Below are positions 43,738-53,733 of a stretch of DNA of 64,000 bases, one piece after another. The first letter of the stretch is position 1; every line of letters begins with the position of its first letter. Under the pieces are notes generated by a model that was not told where the DNA came from, made no database searches, and worked only from the letters and a program-made list of their open reading frames with translations. A program made the position numbers and the translations under genes. Origin of the DNA: Paenibacillus sp. FSL M7-0420 (GTDB lineage: Bacteria; Bacillota; Bacilli; Paenibacillales; Paenibacillaceae); the NCBI RefSeq assembly GCF_038002345.1, contig NZ_JBBOCJ010000001.1:7600795-7664794 (forward strand), in the 5' to 3' direction.

Positions 43738-43982
43738 GCGGAAGGGTGGCCTGAAGAGGCAGATGGACCTCCAAGTCCGGCTGAAGCTGCCGCTTCCGCA
43801 GGAACTCCGGGCTTAGCGGCTGTAGCCGCTGGCCTATCCGGTTCACCGGGCGGCAGCAGGATTTCACCGGACTTTTCATATAGCACTAATATTAGACGCA
43901 TTGTAGTGGGGGTCCCGGCTATAATGCGTCTTTTCCCGGAGGAAGGCAGAAGGTTCCCATTACACGAAAGGAGGAGGTTCCG

Positions 43983-44978
43983 GTGGCGGCAAATTACTAT
44001 GAGCGTCTTGGGGTAGATCAGAAGGCCTCGAAGCAGGAGATCAAGAAGGCCTATCAGAAGCTGGCCAAAAAATGGCATCCCGATGTCAACAAGGCCCCGG
44101 AGGCAGAGGCGAAGTTCAAGGAAGCAGCCGAGGCATATGAGGTGCTGGGCGATGAAGAGAAGCGCAAAATCTATGATGAGGAGCTCCGCTATGGAGCTGC
44201 CGCAGGCTCACGGGGTCAGCGCAGCTACGGATCGGCCTCCTCTGCGTCATGGGAATCGCCGTTTGGCGCGGGCTGGAGCAGCGGAGCCGCTTCTTCCGGC
44301 GGTATACCGGAGGAGGATCTGTTCGGGATGTTCTTCGGCAGCCGGGGCGCGGCTGACCGTGCCGGCTTCTTCTCGGGCAGCAGTGGTGCCCGTCCAGGCG
44401 GAAGCCCGTGGGGGGATGAGTTCAGTACGATGCAGGCCCAGCTTGAGATTACGCTGGAGCAGGCCTACAAAGGCGGCAATATCAGCGTTCAGGCGGCCGG
44501 CAAGGACCTGAACGTACAGATTCCGGCACGCTCGGCGGAAGGGACGGTCATCCGGGTGCCCGGCGGCGGAAGTGGGTCGGGCCAGGGCGGCGATCTGCTG
44601 ATCTCGCTGCATCTCCTGCCGCATGAGATCTATGAGCCGGACGGCGGGGATCTCCTCGGCACGGTTGAGATCGCCCCTTGGCAGGCTGTGCTGGGCGGGG
44701 AAGCCAAGGTAGCGCTCCCGGATGGCAGCAGCGTGAAGCTGAAGATCCCTGCCGGTATAGCCAGCGGCGGAACGCTGCGCCTCTCCGGTAAGGGGCTGAG
44801 ACGTCCGGACGGAACGAACGGTGACATCCTGTTCCGGATGGAGATGGTCATTCCGTCTGATACATCGGAGGCAGAGAAGAGGATGTACCGCCAGCTGGCG
44901 GAGTCCAGCAGCTTCCAGGCAGGTGCGAAACGGCGCACCTCCGGCGGGGCACAGCGCCGCAGAGCGGCAACACGGTAA
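43983..44978 (+). CDS. DnaJ-like co-chaperone, CbpA type
   Basis: The J domain spans residues 4-70, with the HPD motif at 32-34. A Gly/Ser-rich linker follows (about 72-135), then the two C-terminal beta domains with substrate groove ('[16 protein letters not shown]', 'DVQI'-like 'LNVQIPA'). No Cys-rich zinc finger is present, so it is the CbpA/DnaJ class B type. It stimulates DnaK and, placed before clpB, would pass aggregates to the disaggregase. It starts at GTG 43983 after AAAGGAGGAGG. A 245-base gap separates it from hsp20, with no strong terminator seen. Confidence 0.88.
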   Translation: MAANYYERLGVDQKASKQEIKKAYQKLAKKWHPDVNKAPEAEAKFKEAAEAYEVLGDEEKRKIYDEELRYGAAAGSRGQRSYGSASSASWESPFGAGWSSGAASSGGIPEEDLFGMFFGSRGAADRAGFFSGSSGARPGGSPWGDEFSTMQAQLEITLEQAYKGGNISVQAAGKDLNVQIPARSAEGTVIRVPGGGSGSGQGGDLLISLHLLPHEIYEPDGGDLLGTVEIAPWQAVLGGEAKVALPDGSSVKLKIPAGIASGGTLRLSGKGLRRPDGTNGDILFRMEMVIPSDTSEAEKRMYRQLAESSSFQAGAKRRTSGGAQRRRAATR

Positions 44979-45052
44979 GGCATATTCTGATTCAGTAAAT
45001 AACAGCCGGGCATCCGGCTGATTAACCTATACATTAGAAAGGCGATGATCCT

Positions 45053-47695
45053 ATGGATTTCAATAAGCTTACCCAGAAGCTGCAGGAAGCGGTGGCAGAG
45101 GCGCAGTCGCTGGCGGCCTCCGGCGGGCATCAGGAGATTGACAATCTTCATCTGCTGAAAGCCTTGCTTCAGCAGAATGAGGGCCTGCTGCCCCGGCTGC
45201 TGCAGAAGATGAATGTTCCAGCAGCCGAACTGCTGCAGGGAACCGAGGCGCTGCTTCAGCGCAAACCCAGCGTAAGCGGGAGCGGAGCGGGCACCATGCG
45301 GCGCTATGCATCGCCCGCGCTGATTGCCATGCTGGAACAGGCGGAGCAGGAAGCGGCCAAGATGCACGACGAATTCGTGGCGGTGGAGCATGCCGTGCTG
45401 GCGATGGTATCGGACACCGGCAGCGGGAGCCGCGAGCTGCGCGGGCTGTTCACCAGCCGGGGCGTTACCCGGGAGAAGCTGCTTGGAGTGTTAGCGGAGA
45501 TTCGCGGACACCAGCGGGTGACCAGCCGGGAGCCGGAGGCCACCTATGAGGTGCTGGAGAAGTACGGCCGCGATCTCGTAGCTGAGGTGCGGGCTGGCAA
45601 GATCGATCCGGTCATCGGGCGCGATGCCGAGATTCGCCGGGTGATCCGCATCCTCTCCCGCAAGACCAAGAATAACCCTGTGCTGATCGGGGAGCCGGGT
45701 GTCGGCAAGACTGCGATTGTCGAAGGGCTGGCCCACCGGATTGTCCGCCGGGATGTGCCGGAGGGTCTGAAGGACAAGACGATTTTCTCGCTGGATATGA
45801 GTGCGCTGATTGCCGGTGCGAAATACCGGGGGGAATTCGAGGAGCGGCTGCAGGCGGTGCTGAAGGAGATCCGCGAGAGTGACGGACGGATTATTCTGTT
45901 CATTGACGAGCTGCATACGATTGTCGGTGCGGGCAAGACGGAGGGGGCTATGGATGCGGGCAACATGCTGAAGCCGATGCTGGCCCGGGGTGAGCTGCAC
46001 TGTATCGGGGCGACCACGCTGGATGAGTACCGCAAATATATCGAGAAGGACCCGGCGCTCGAACGCCGCTTCCAGCAGGTGCTGGTCAGCGAGCCGGATG
46101 TCGAGGATACCATTTCGATTCTGCGCGGCTTGAAGGAACGCTTCGAGGTGCATCACGGGGTCAAAATCTATGACAGCGCTCTGGTCGCAGCCGGTGTGCT
46201 GTCTAACCGTTATATCACGGACCGTTTCCTGCCGGATAAGGCGATTGACCTGGTCGATGAAGCGTGCGCGATGATCCGCACCGAGATTGACTCCATGCCC
46301 GGTGAGATGGATGAGGTAACCCGCCGACTGATGCAGATGGAGATTGAGGAAGCTGCACTCAAAAAAGAGACCGACGACGCCAGCGCCCGCCGCCTGGAGA
46401 ACCTCCAGCGGGAGCTGGCTGACCTCAAGGAGAAGCATCTGGAGATGACGGCCCGCTGGGAGAAGGAGAAATCGGCCATTCAGGGCATCCGCGACCTGAA
46501 GAAGCGTCTGGAGCAGGCCCGCAAGGATCTGGTCGATGCGCAGGAGATCTATGATCTCAACAAATCGGCTGAATTAAGCTATGGCATTATTCCTGATCTG
46601 GAGCGGCAGCTTAAGGGCGCAGAGGAAGCGGCGCAGCAGGACCAGGAGACCCGGCTGCTGCGAGAAGCTGTGACCGAGGAGGAAATCGCCGATATTGTCT
46701 CACGCTGGACGGGAGTTCCCGTAAGCAGACTGGTGGAAGGCGAACGGGATAAGCTGCTGCGGCTGGAAGATACGCTGCATGAGCGGGTAGTCGGGCAGGA
46801 TGAGGCGGTCCGGCTGGTAGCCGATGCTGTTCTTCGGGCTAGAGCCGGCATCAAGGACCCGAACCGTCCGATCGGCTCGTTCCTGTTCCTCGGGCCGACC
46901 GGGGTCGGGAAGACGGAGCTGGCCAAAGCACTGGCGGTATCGCTGTTCGACCGCGAGGACGGCATGATCCGTATCGATATGTCGGAGTACATGGAGAAGC
47001 ATAGTGTCTCCCGTCTCGTAGGCGCTCCTCCCGGATATGTCGGCTATGAAGAAGGCGGCCAGCTGACGGAAGCAGTGCGCCGCCAGCCGTATACGGTGGT
47101 CCTGCTCGACGAGGTAGAGAAGGCGCACCCGGATGTGTTCAACATTCTGCTGCAGCTGCTGGATGACGGGCGGCTGACCGACTCGCAGGGCCGGGTGGTT
47201 GACTTCAAGAACACGATCATCATCATGACCTCCAACATCGGCTCGCCGCATCTGATTCAGGGCACGGATGACAATGGCGAGCTGACAGAAGCTGTTAAGG
47301 ACCGGGTCATGAAGGAGCTGAGCGGGCATTTCCGTCCAGAGTTCCTCAACCGGGTGGATGATATCGTAATGTTCAAGCCGCTGACACTGGGCGAGACCCA
47401 GAGAATTGTGGTTAAGCTGGTAGATGGCCTGCGTCTGCGCCTCTCCGAGCGGAACATCGGGCTGGTCCTCAGCGACCAGGCGGTCCGCTTCATTGCCGAA
47501 GAAGGCTTCGATTCCGTCTATGGCGCCAGACCGCTGAAGCGGTTCATCCAGCGCAGTCTGGAGACCCGGGTAGCGCGCGCGCTGATCGCCGGAGAAGCGG
47601 AGGAAGGCTCAGTGATGACGGTGGACGAAGCGGACGGCGAGCTGACTGTTGCAATAGCGAAATCAGAGTCTGAGAAGACAGTAGGATTAATGTAA
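45053..47695 (+). CDS. clpB: Protein disaggregase ClpB
   Basis: ClpB, with DnaK, pulls polypeptides out of aggregates through a hexameric pore. The 880-residue chain has an N-domain (1-145), AAA1 with Walker A 'GEPGVGKTA' near 212 and Walker B 'LFIDELHT', a coiled-coil middle domain (about 400-520) and AAA2 with 'GPTGVGKTE' near 613 and 'LLDEVEKAH'. The pore loops 'KYRGEFE' and 'GYVGYEEGG' are present. The middle domain separates ClpB from ClpC and ClpA. It lies 75 bases after the CbpA gene, and would be controlled by CtsR. Confidence 0.95.
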   Translation: MDFNKLTQKLQEAVAEAQSLAASGGHQEIDNLHLLKALLQQNEGLLPRLLQKMNVPAAELLQGTEALLQRKPSVSGSGAGTMRRYASPALIAMLEQAEQEAAKMHDEFVAVEHAVLAMVSDTGSGSRELRGLFTSRGVTREKLLGVLAEIRGHQRVTSREPEATYEVLEKYGRDLVAEVRAGKIDPVIGRDAEIRRVIRILSRKTKNNPVLIGEPGVGKTAIVEGLAHRIVRRDVPEGLKDKTIFSLDMSALIAGAKYRGEFEERLQAVLKEIRESDGRIILFIDELHTIVGAGKTEGAMDAGNMLKPMLARGELHCIGATTLDEYRKYIEKDPALERRFQQVLVSEPDVEDTISILRGLKERFEVHHGVKIYDSALVAAGVLSNRYITDRFLPDKAIDLVDEACAMIRTEIDSMPGEMDEVTRRLMQMEIEEAALKKETDDASARRLENLQRELADLKEKHLEMTARWEKEKSAIQGIRDLKKRLEQARKDLVDAQEIYDLNKSAELSYGIIPDLERQLKGAEEAAQQDQETRLLREAVTEEEIADIVSRWTGVPVSRLVEGERDKLLRLEDTLHERVVGQDEAVRLVADAVLRARAGIKDPNRPIGSFLFLGPTGVGKTELAKALAVSLFDREDGMIRIDMSEYMEKHSVSRLVGAPPGYVGYEEGGQLTEAVRRQPYTVVLLDEVEKAHPDVFNILLQLLDDGRLTDSQGRVVDFKNTIIIMTSNIGSPHLIQGTDDNGELTEAVKDRVMKELSGHFRPEFLNRVDDIVMFKPLTLGETQRIVVKLVDGLRLRLSERNIGLVLSDQAVRFIAEEGFDSVYGARPLKRFIQRSLETRVARALIAGEAEEGSVMTVDEADGELTVAIAKSESEKTVGLM

Positions 47696-47755
47696 AATGT
47701 AATGGGCCCCGGCGCCTCCCCTAAGGAGGTAGCGGCAATCTACAAAGCATCCACA

Positions 47756-47797
47756 TAAAAAGCGTTCTGCCTTATTGAGGCAGGAGCGCTTTTTATA
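47756..47797. terminator. Intrinsic terminator after clpB
   Basis: AAAAAGCG-TTCTGCC...GGCAGGAGCGCTTTTT forms a stem with A-run before and T-run after, so it can work in both directions. Confidence 0.85.
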
Positions 47798-47929
47798 TTA
47801 TTCGACTTAAATCCTGCTAGAAATACAACATTCCTTTAAAGCCCCCTAATCACTTTGGACACTTTCAGGCTAGACAATCTACCATCAAATTAGCTGGAGG
47901 TCGTCCGTATGAGAGTGAAGCACAGCAAG

Positions 47930-48245
47930 TTTGACGAATCTGATTGTATACGAAAAACCGAACACAATGGGTGCCGCTGCGCGGAGGGAAGGGCCCCATG
48001 CATCACAGGCAGTAACATTTTAAGAGGAATCCTGCCAAAAGTGCAACATTACTGTCCCCAAGAAGCGCTCTATGCTGAAATCCTGCACAAAATGCAACAA
48101 ATTCAGCGCTAACTTGCTCTAAACACCGAAATTTGTGCAAATCATGCAACAATGTACTTCAACCCGTAAAAGGGATAGAGAAATCCTGCAAAAACTGCAA
48201 TATTACCATACTGCTCCTTAAAAGCGGCCGGTGAGAGAGGCATTA
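47930..48245. repeat. Hairpin repeat array F, about 51-52 bp period
   Basis: One core ATTGTATACGAAAAACCGAA is at 47943. CCTGCC/CCTGCA-type cores start at 48031, 48082, 48134 and 48185 (spacings 51, 52, 51). The block is closely homologous to array G, which carries IS copy 1, and shows the uninterrupted target site. The gap 47698-48546 also holds the palindromic element at 48253; 48304-48546 shows no gene. Confidence 0.85.
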
Positions 48246-48252
48246 GCATTCT

Positions 48253-48303
48253 CGCTGAAACGTTACCGTCCTTTAAAAGGACGGCAAAGCCGTTTCCGCT
48301 TGC
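48253..48303. repeat. 51-bp nested palindromic element, copy 2
   Basis: It matches 3645-3695 with only a few changes (GAAACGTTACCGTCC against GAAACGGTACCGTCC). Here it lies after a TGCA-type array, at 3645 before one. Confidence 0.75.
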
Positions 48304-48546
48304 GCGACCGAAAGTCAGCAGCTGTGTTTGTTCCGCAAAGTGTTTGCCTTCTATTGATTCATATCACCTCGCTTAATAGGTCTTTGGTATAGTCCAACCA
48401 GCATCTGACTGAGACTATGCGACGATTTTTTGTAAATATGTGGTTGAAATGTTGTCATGGAGGGGGCTGCCGGGTAATAGAAATGATTAGAACTTTCGAA
48501 TATGGCTGGATTTGAAGCAGAAGCCAAGGAAACGGAGGGAGAGATC

Positions 48547-48927
48547 ATGGCGGCACAGACGGTATCCGGGATCAGCCCGGTACAGGCCACTACAGCTTAC
48601 GGCAGCACACAGAGTGATGTCAGTTCTCTGGAGAAGCAGCGCAACCGGCTGCTGATGGAGCTGGACAAGGTGAATGCGGCGCAGGGCGGAGAGATGCAGA
48701 CTCCTTATCGCCGGGAGCAGCTGCAGCGGCAAATACGGCAGCTGGAGGCCCATCTGGTGCAGAAAAGCGGGAGTACCGCTTCGGCTTCATTTGTACCTGC
48801 TCCCCCGCTTCAGGATCATACTCCGCCCTGGCGGACTGAGGGAAAGGGAGGCCTTAAGGGCATCGGTCTGACCGATCCCCGGACAGCGACGGTAGACGCA
48901 GAAGGCCATTTCGATGCGTTGATTTAG
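48547..48927 (+). CDS. Small coiled-coil protein, FlxA-like
   Basis: The 126-residue product starts at ATG 48547, 7 bases after GGAGGGA. Residues about 22-70 are a charged heptad-like coiled coil ('VSSLEKQRNRLLMELDKVNA' and 'REQLQRQIRQLEAHLVQK'), followed by a Pro/Gly-rich tail. The pattern resembles FlxA-like proteins of unknown function; this naming is tentative. It stands alone. Confidence 0.6.
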   Translation: MAAQTVSGISPVQATTAYGSTQSDVSSLEKQRNRLLMELDKVNAAQGGEMQTPYRREQLQRQIRQLEAHLVQKSGSTASASFVPAPPLQDHTPPWRTEGKGGLKGIGLTDPRTATVDAEGHFDALI

Positions 48928-49089
48928 ATAAGGGAAAAGTGAACCCAATCCTTCCCTTTGACCGCGTTCATGTTTTCAAAGAAGCTTTGACCGCGTTTGT
49001 TGTTAGTAGAAGTAATCCAAGTCATGTTGGCATATCCATGATTCTGTGAGTACTGTTGTAGTGATATATTTCCTGAAGTTTATTGGCAA

Positions 49090-49120
49090 AAAAAGAAGAA
49101 GCTCCGATAGGGAGCTTCTT
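49090..49120 (-). terminator. Intrinsic terminator of the glycosyltransferase gene
   Basis: On the minus strand AAGAAGCTCC pairs with GGAGCTTCTT around CTATC, then CTTTTTTTG. It lies 30 bases after the stop. Confidence 0.8.
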
Positions 49121-49149
49121 TCTCTCTTCTTATGACTTAGCCCTCCGCC

Positions 49150-51066
49150 TTATTCGCTCCAATTCACCAGCCGGGGATTCGGGTCAAGGATAGACTGATA
49201 CTGCTCCTTCCAGCCGTACTCGGCATCCGGGTCCAGCAGCATATAACGCAGATACTTCTCCAGCCTGAATTCCGGCTTCGACCAGCCAAGGTGCTTCAGG
49301 CGCAGGTTGCTTAACTGATGGGGCAGCTCGAAGATATTCTCCGGAAGCCGCCCGCAGTGCTGCGGAAGATCATTCCAGGCATAGGTGAAGTCTTCCCGGT
49401 AACGGAGCAGGAACGGGCGGTAGCTCTGGTGGGCCTGCCAGTACATATCCTCGCGGTAACTTGCCTCATCCCAGAAGTCGTAGAGCCGGAAGCAGAATAA
49501 GTCACAGTCCTCTGTCCGCAGCAGAGAGTCTACCTCCTCTGGAAAACATGACTCGAACAGCTCATCTCCGTCCAGATTAAGAATCCACTCCGGACGGGCC
49601 TTAACCACCGCCTCCCACTGCTGCTTGCGCAGCTCCGATTCATTATGGAAGCGGGAGACAGGATTCTGTATCAGGTGGAGCGGAATCCCCTCAAGAGCCT
49701 CCCGGCAGATATCTGCTGTATCATCTGTGCTTGCGTCGTCGATAATGACGGCCTCATCGATATACTTGCGGTGCTCCTCGAGCACCTGGCGCAGGAACCT
49801 GGTGCCTTCATTCTTGACGATCATCGTGAGGGTCAGCTTGGGCCGGCGGGAAGCAGGGACTGCCGGGGTGACGGGGGACGCTGCATAGGCGGCTTGAGGC
49901 TTCTGCAGACCTGCTTCTCCGTCCCTGCCTGTGCTGGCTCCTCCTGCCGGATGCTCCTTCACCGCTCCGCTTCCTTCTGCCGTCTCGGCTGCGTCAGCAG
50001 GCAGAGGCTCCTTGGACAAGCGCTGCCGGGCTTCGGCTTCAGTCCATAGCACATCCCACTGCGCTGCTGCCTCCTGTACTCTTTTGTCAGCGGGAGCCGG
50101 AGCCGTCTCTGCCTGGTCGGGCAGATCAGTGTCGCTGTCTTCAACGGTCGGCGCTTCATCTGAGCCGTGAGGCTCTGCTTCACTCCTGGCCCCGGCTGCT
50201 CCTGAATGACTGCCAGCTTCATCCTTCGCTTCTACTATAGAGGCTGCTTCCGCGCCCGAGGTGTGCCGGATGAACTCTGCGGCCAGATCCAGATCACTGT
50301 CTCTGTAGAGGTGCAGCGCAGGGAAGTGGGTATCCACGAAGAGCGGAAAGCCGAGGGCCGCTGCGCGGATGCAGAAATGACGGTCCTCTCCCCAGTAGGA
50401 GATATTACGGACCCGGTCGTAGCTGATCCCGGAGCTGAGGGCTGAGCTGCTGATCAGCGTGCAGGCGCCAAGTCCGCCAACCTCATAGATTCCAGGCTGC
50501 TGCATCTTCTGCAAAAAAGCATAAAAGCGGCGCTGAATCTCCTCCGGCGAGAGCTGCTCTCCCGGATGAATCTCCCACTGGTTGTATTCGTCATGCATCC
50601 ATACCTGCGGCTGCAGCAGTGTATTCGGCTGCCACTGTGTCCAGAAAATCTCGGAGATAATATCCTTGCCTGTACCGATCAGATGCAGCAGCGTATCCGG
50701 GTGCAGAATGAGGTCGGAATCAATCAGGAACAGGTAGTCATAGCCGAAGGCCTCCGCCCGCCGGATCATCAGATTCTTGAATCCGGCCACCTTCCAGACC
50801 AGATTGGAATGCCAGACATGCGTATGCTCATCTCGGATATAGTCATCATGGTAGCCGGAGGATTGCAGGAAGACGGATCTGCCGTTCCGGGCGAACTGCT
50901 GCAGCAGCTGGCTTGCGGCCTCATCCGGGTTATCGTCAATCAGATAGAAATCAAGATCGATATCCTTCAGGTTCAGACGCAGCAGAGAGTTCAGGAATTG
51001 CTCCAGGATCGCCGGTTTTTGATGGATCGGGCTGCCCAGCAGCACCCGGGTTCTATTCGGGTTCAT
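49150..51066 (-). CDS. Two-domain family 2-like glycosyltransferase
   Basis: The start is ATG 51066, with GGAG 8 bases upstream. Residues 1-270 are a GT-A-like domain with Asp-Ser-Asp in 'YLFLIDSDLILHP' and 'GEDRHFCIRA'. Residues about 275-405 are an acidic, Ala/Glu/Pro-rich linker that is surely disordered. Residues 410-638 form a second GT-A domain, 'TLTMIVKNEGTRFL', 'IIDDASTDDT', with 'NLDGDELFE' as the metal-binding D-x-D site; this half is like the glycosyltransferases of the SunS/WcaA group. Both halves look intact. The acceptor is unknown; it may be a surface polymer or a protein. Confidence 0.8.
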   Translation of the reverse strand: MNPNRTRVLLGSPIHQKPAILEQFLNSLLRLNLKDIDLDFYLIDDNPDEAASQLLQQFARNGRSVFLQSSGYHDDYIRDEHTHVWHSNLVWKVAGFKNLMIRRAEAFGYDYLFLIDSDLILHPDTLLHLIGTGKDIISEIFWTQWQPNTLLQPQVWMHDEYNQWEIHPGEQLSPEEIQRRFYAFLQKMQQPGIYEVGGLGACTLISSSALSSGISYDRVRNISYWGEDRHFCIRAAALGFPLFVDTHFPALHLYRDSDLDLAAEFIRHTSGAEAASIVEAKDEAGSHSGAAGARSEAEPHGSDEAPTVEDSDTDLPDQAETAPAPADKRVQEAAAQWDVLWTEAEARQRLSKEPLPADAAETAEGSGAVKEHPAGGASTGRDGEAGLQKPQAAYAASPVTPAVPASRRPKLTLTMIVKNEGTRFLRQVLEEHRKYIDEAVIIDDASTDDTADICREALEGIPLHLIQNPVSRFHNESELRKQQWEAVVKARPEWILNLDGDELFESCFPEEVDSLLRTEDCDLFCFRLYDFWDEASYREDMYWQAHQSYRPFLLRYREDFTYAWNDLPQHCGRLPENIFELPHQLSNLRLKHLGWSKPEFRLEKYLRYMLLDPDAEYGWKEQYQSILDPNPRLVNWSE

Positions 51067-51297
51067 AGCAGCCACTCCAGAATAAGGTCAACATGATAGA
51101 ACATCCCCTTGGATTCGCAAATAGTTGATATAAATTATATGTATTCGATATTTTTAGAGAAGTACCGGACTTTCCCCATTTCCCCGAAATAATCACCTGC
51201 ATGTATAGAAGAGAGCTGTATTGCCGTTTGCCCTGAGCTATTGTACAATACCGCTAATATATATAATCCCCGGAAGAGGGCGGGCAGGAGTGAGAGG

Positions 51298-51516
51298 ATG
51301 GACAAGCCAACGTTAAAAGTACAGCAATTGATCAATGTCCTCCTGGCGATGAATCCGCGCGCTGAGGTATTCCTGCATATGGAGGGCGGAGAGCTTAGGC
51401 CGCTCGTGGACGAGGATATCGAGGAGATTTATGCGCCGCTGCATGCTGCCAAGACGGCCGTCTATATCGGTGTACCGGCAGACACTGCAGCCCGTGTAGA
51501 GGAGGAGGCGCCATGA
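51298..51516 (+). CDS. Small hypothetical protein
   Basis: The 72-residue protein starts at ATG 51298 after CAGGAG; longer starts have no site. It has an N-terminal helix ('[20 protein letters not shown]') and an acidic C-terminal half. It overlaps the cyclophilin gene by ATGA, so the two are translated together. No family is recognised; the pattern is close to small proteins of unknown function that bind other proteins. Confidence 0.65.
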   Translation: MDKPTLKVQQLINVLLAMNPRAEVFLHMEGGELRPLVDEDIEEIYAPLHAAKTAVYIGVPADTAARVEEEAP

Positions 51517-51938
51517 AGCAGGCTTTGATCCGTCTGGAGCAGGGGCCGGAGGTTCGGCTGGAGCTGTTCGATCAGGAAGCGCCGGGAACCGTAGCCAATT
51601 TTGAAAAGCTTGCGAACAGCGGCTTTTACAACGGTCTGGCCTTTCAGCGTGTGGTTCGCGGCTTTGTTGCCCAGGGCGGCTGCCCCGACGGCAACGGCAG
51701 AGGCGGCACAGATCCCATTCCCTGTGAGACGCAGGGGAATCCCCATAAGCATGTGCGCGGGGCGCTGTCTATGGCGCATTTTGGACCAGGCACGGGGTCC
51801 TGCCAGTTTTTTATCTGTTATGATACGTTCGATTATCTGGACGGCTGGCATACGGTATTCGGCAGGGTTACGGAAGGAATGGAGCATGTCGATGCCCTGC
51901 GGCGCGGAGCGGTCATGCAGGAGGTCTGCGTCTGGTAA
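51513..51938 (+). CDS. Peptidyl-prolyl cis-trans isomerase, cyclophilin type
   Basis: This 141-residue protein has the shortened cyclophilin fold: '[31 protein letters not shown]' (landmarks '[11 protein letters not shown]' and 'FQRVV'), 'GALSMAHF', 'SCQFFICY' and '[11 protein letters not shown]'. Arg in 'FQRV' and the QFFI segment carry the active site. It has no signal peptide, so acts in the cytoplasm on X-Pro bonds. It overlaps the small gene before it. Confidence 0.9.
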   Translation: MKQALIRLEQGPEVRLELFDQEAPGTVANFEKLANSGFYNGLAFQRVVRGFVAQGGCPDGNGRGGTDPIPCETQGNPHKHVRGALSMAHFGPGTGSCQFFICYDTFDYLDGWHTVFGRVTEGMEHVDALRRGAVMQEVCVW

Positions 51939-52034
51939 AGCCCATGGTAAATTCATACATTGTAATTCCTAGTATTCCGATATATAATGACTCAACAACG
52001 AGTGGGAATGCTCATAGACATGGAGGAAGAGACA

Positions 52035-53648
52035 ATGCGTAAAGGGATAACAGGGGTTGCTATTCTACTATTATTAACACTGATGATCAGTGCATGCTCC
52101 AATGGGAATAACGCTTCATCTACCAATGTCGCACAGACACCGGCTGCATCACAAGAGCCAGCCGCCGGCGAACCGAAGGATGGAGGCAGTCTGATTATAG
52201 GGGTCGCTTCCGATCCGGTAGTGCTGAATCCGAACTATGCGGGTGACCGTGTCAGCCTGACCATTGACCAGGCCCTGTATGCTCCGCTGTTCCAGGTGAA
52301 CAACGGCAAGAAGACCTTCTACCTGGCCGATAGCCTGACACCGTCAAGCGATAATCTGACGTATACATTGAAGCTCAAGGATGGATTGACCTGGCATGAT
52401 GGAGAGAAGCTGACGGCGGATGATGTGGTATTCACCATCGACAGCATTCTTGATGAGAAGCAGAACAGCTTCCTGCGTGCCAACTTCCTGATTGGCGACA
52501 AAGCGATTAAGGCTGTCAAGGTCGATGACCTGACTGTGGAGTTCAAGCTGCCGCAGGTCAGCCCGGCTTTTGAAGCCACGCTGGTACAGGTATTCCCGAT
52601 TCCGAAGCACATTTACGAGAATGAGACCAACATTGAGAAGAGCACGAAGAACGCTTCTCCTGTCGGCTCCGGTCCCTTTAAATTCAAGGAATACAAGGCC
52701 GGCGAGTATCTGACGCTGGAACGCTTCGACAACTACTTCGGGGGCAAGCCGCATCTGGATTCGGTCACTTACCGGATTGCCAAGGATACCAATGCTGCGA
52801 ATCTGGCTCTGCAGAATGGCGAGATTAATGTACAGTATCTGGACCCGAAGGATGTTCCTACGATTCAAGCGACGAATAATTTTGAGATTCTCCCGTATAG
52901 CGAAGGCCGCCTCGCCTATCTGATGTTCAATGCGAACAGCGATACCGGTGCCCTCGCCAAAAAAGAAGTCCGGCAAGCCCTGTCTTTGGCCCTCAGCCGC
53001 GACGAGCTGATTCAGACGGCGTACACTTCCGGCGAATATGCTGATCCGGCAAAGTCCTTCCTGACTCCGGATGCACTGTACTTCACGAACGATGTCCCTA
53101 CCTTTGACAATGATGCTGCCAAGGCGAAGGAACTGCTGGCCACTGCCGGTGAGAGCAACCTGAAGCTCCGGTATATCGTACAGAGCGGTAACAAGGCGCA
53201 GGAAGCCATCTCGCTGTATGTGCAGCAGAAACTGAAGGCAATCGGCGTAGAGGTTGAATTGCAGAACATGGATTCCTCGGCCTGGGTGCAGAAATTCATT
53301 GATCTGAAGGCGACCGACTATGAGCTGGCTCTGACCGGCTATATCATGGGGTATGATCCGGATGCGTACCGTATCCTGTTCACTACGGACAGCTCATCCA
53401 ATTACTCGCATTATTCCAACAGTGAAGTCGACAAGCTGATGAATGACGGTGCAGGCGAAGCAGATCCGGCCAAGCGTGCAGAGATCTACAAGAAAGCACA
53501 AGAACTGGTAGCTGAAGATGCGCCGATCTATCCGATTGCTTATACGAAGACTGTTGTAGCTGTCTCTAAGAATTACGGCGGAGTTGATGAGGCTGTCCTG
53601 AAGCCGGTCGTCATCTTCGAAGACCTGTCCAAGATTTACAAGAAATAA
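52035..53648 (+). CDS. Peptide-binding lipoprotein, OppA/DppA type
   Basis: The start is ATG 52035, after GGAGGAAGAG; the lipobox is ISAC near residue 23. The mature part is a family 5 solute-binding protein: 'GGSLIIGVASDPVVLNPNY' at the start, 'DGLTWHDGEKLTADDVVFT' near residue 115 (the family signature), and a C-terminal lobe with 'GYDPDAYRILFT'. It binds oligopeptides or dipeptides outside the cell and hands them to the permeases encoded next. A terminator-like hairpin separates it from them. Confidence 0.92.
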   Translation: MRKGITGVAILLLLTLMISACSNGNNASSTNVAQTPAASQEPAAGEPKDGGSLIIGVASDPVVLNPNYAGDRVSLTIDQALYAPLFQVNNGKKTFYLADSLTPSSDNLTYTLKLKDGLTWHDGEKLTADDVVFTIDSILDEKQNSFLRANFLIGDKAIKAVKVDDLTVEFKLPQVSPAFEATLVQVFPIPKHIYENETNIEKSTKNASPVGSGPFKFKEYKAGEYLTLERFDNYFGGKPHLDSVTYRIAKDTNAANLALQNGEINVQYLDPKDVPTIQATNNFEILPYSEGRLAYLMFNANSDTGALAKKEVRQALSLALSRDELIQTAYTSGEYADPAKSFLTPDALYFTNDVPTFDNDAAKAKELLATAGESNLKLRYIVQSGNKAQEAISLYVQQKLKAIGVEVELQNMDSSAWVQKFIDLKATDYELALTGYIMGYDPDAYRILFTTDSSSNYSHYSNSEVDKLMNDGAGEADPAKRAEIYKKAQELVAEDAPIYPIAYTKTVVAVSKNYGGVDEAVLKPVVIFEDLSKIYKK

Positions 53649-53668
53649 TCCGCCTCACAAAATAAGCA

Positions 53669-53709
53669 AGGCAAAAAAATAAGCTGGTTCCCCCAGCTTA
53701 TTTTTGCCT
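53669..53709. terminator. Terminator-like hairpin between receptor and permease genes
   Basis: GCAAAAAAATAAGCTGG pairs with CCAGCTTATTTTTGC around a short loop. It lies after the receptor stop and before the permease, inside one likely operon, so it may reduce permease expression relative to the receptor. The next gene's ribosome site lies only 12 bases after it. Confidence 0.75.
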
Positions 53710-53733
53710 GTTAAGAGCTGGGAGAAGCTGCGT

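Noticed and set aside
47698..47760. Possible small gene after clpB
   Set aside because: Only a GC-rich hairpin-prone stretch; no start with a ribosome site.
3319..48245. CRISPR-like arrays (regular repeats with spacers)
   Set aside because: The segments between cores are themselves conserved between loci, cores vary within an array, and no cas gene is present.
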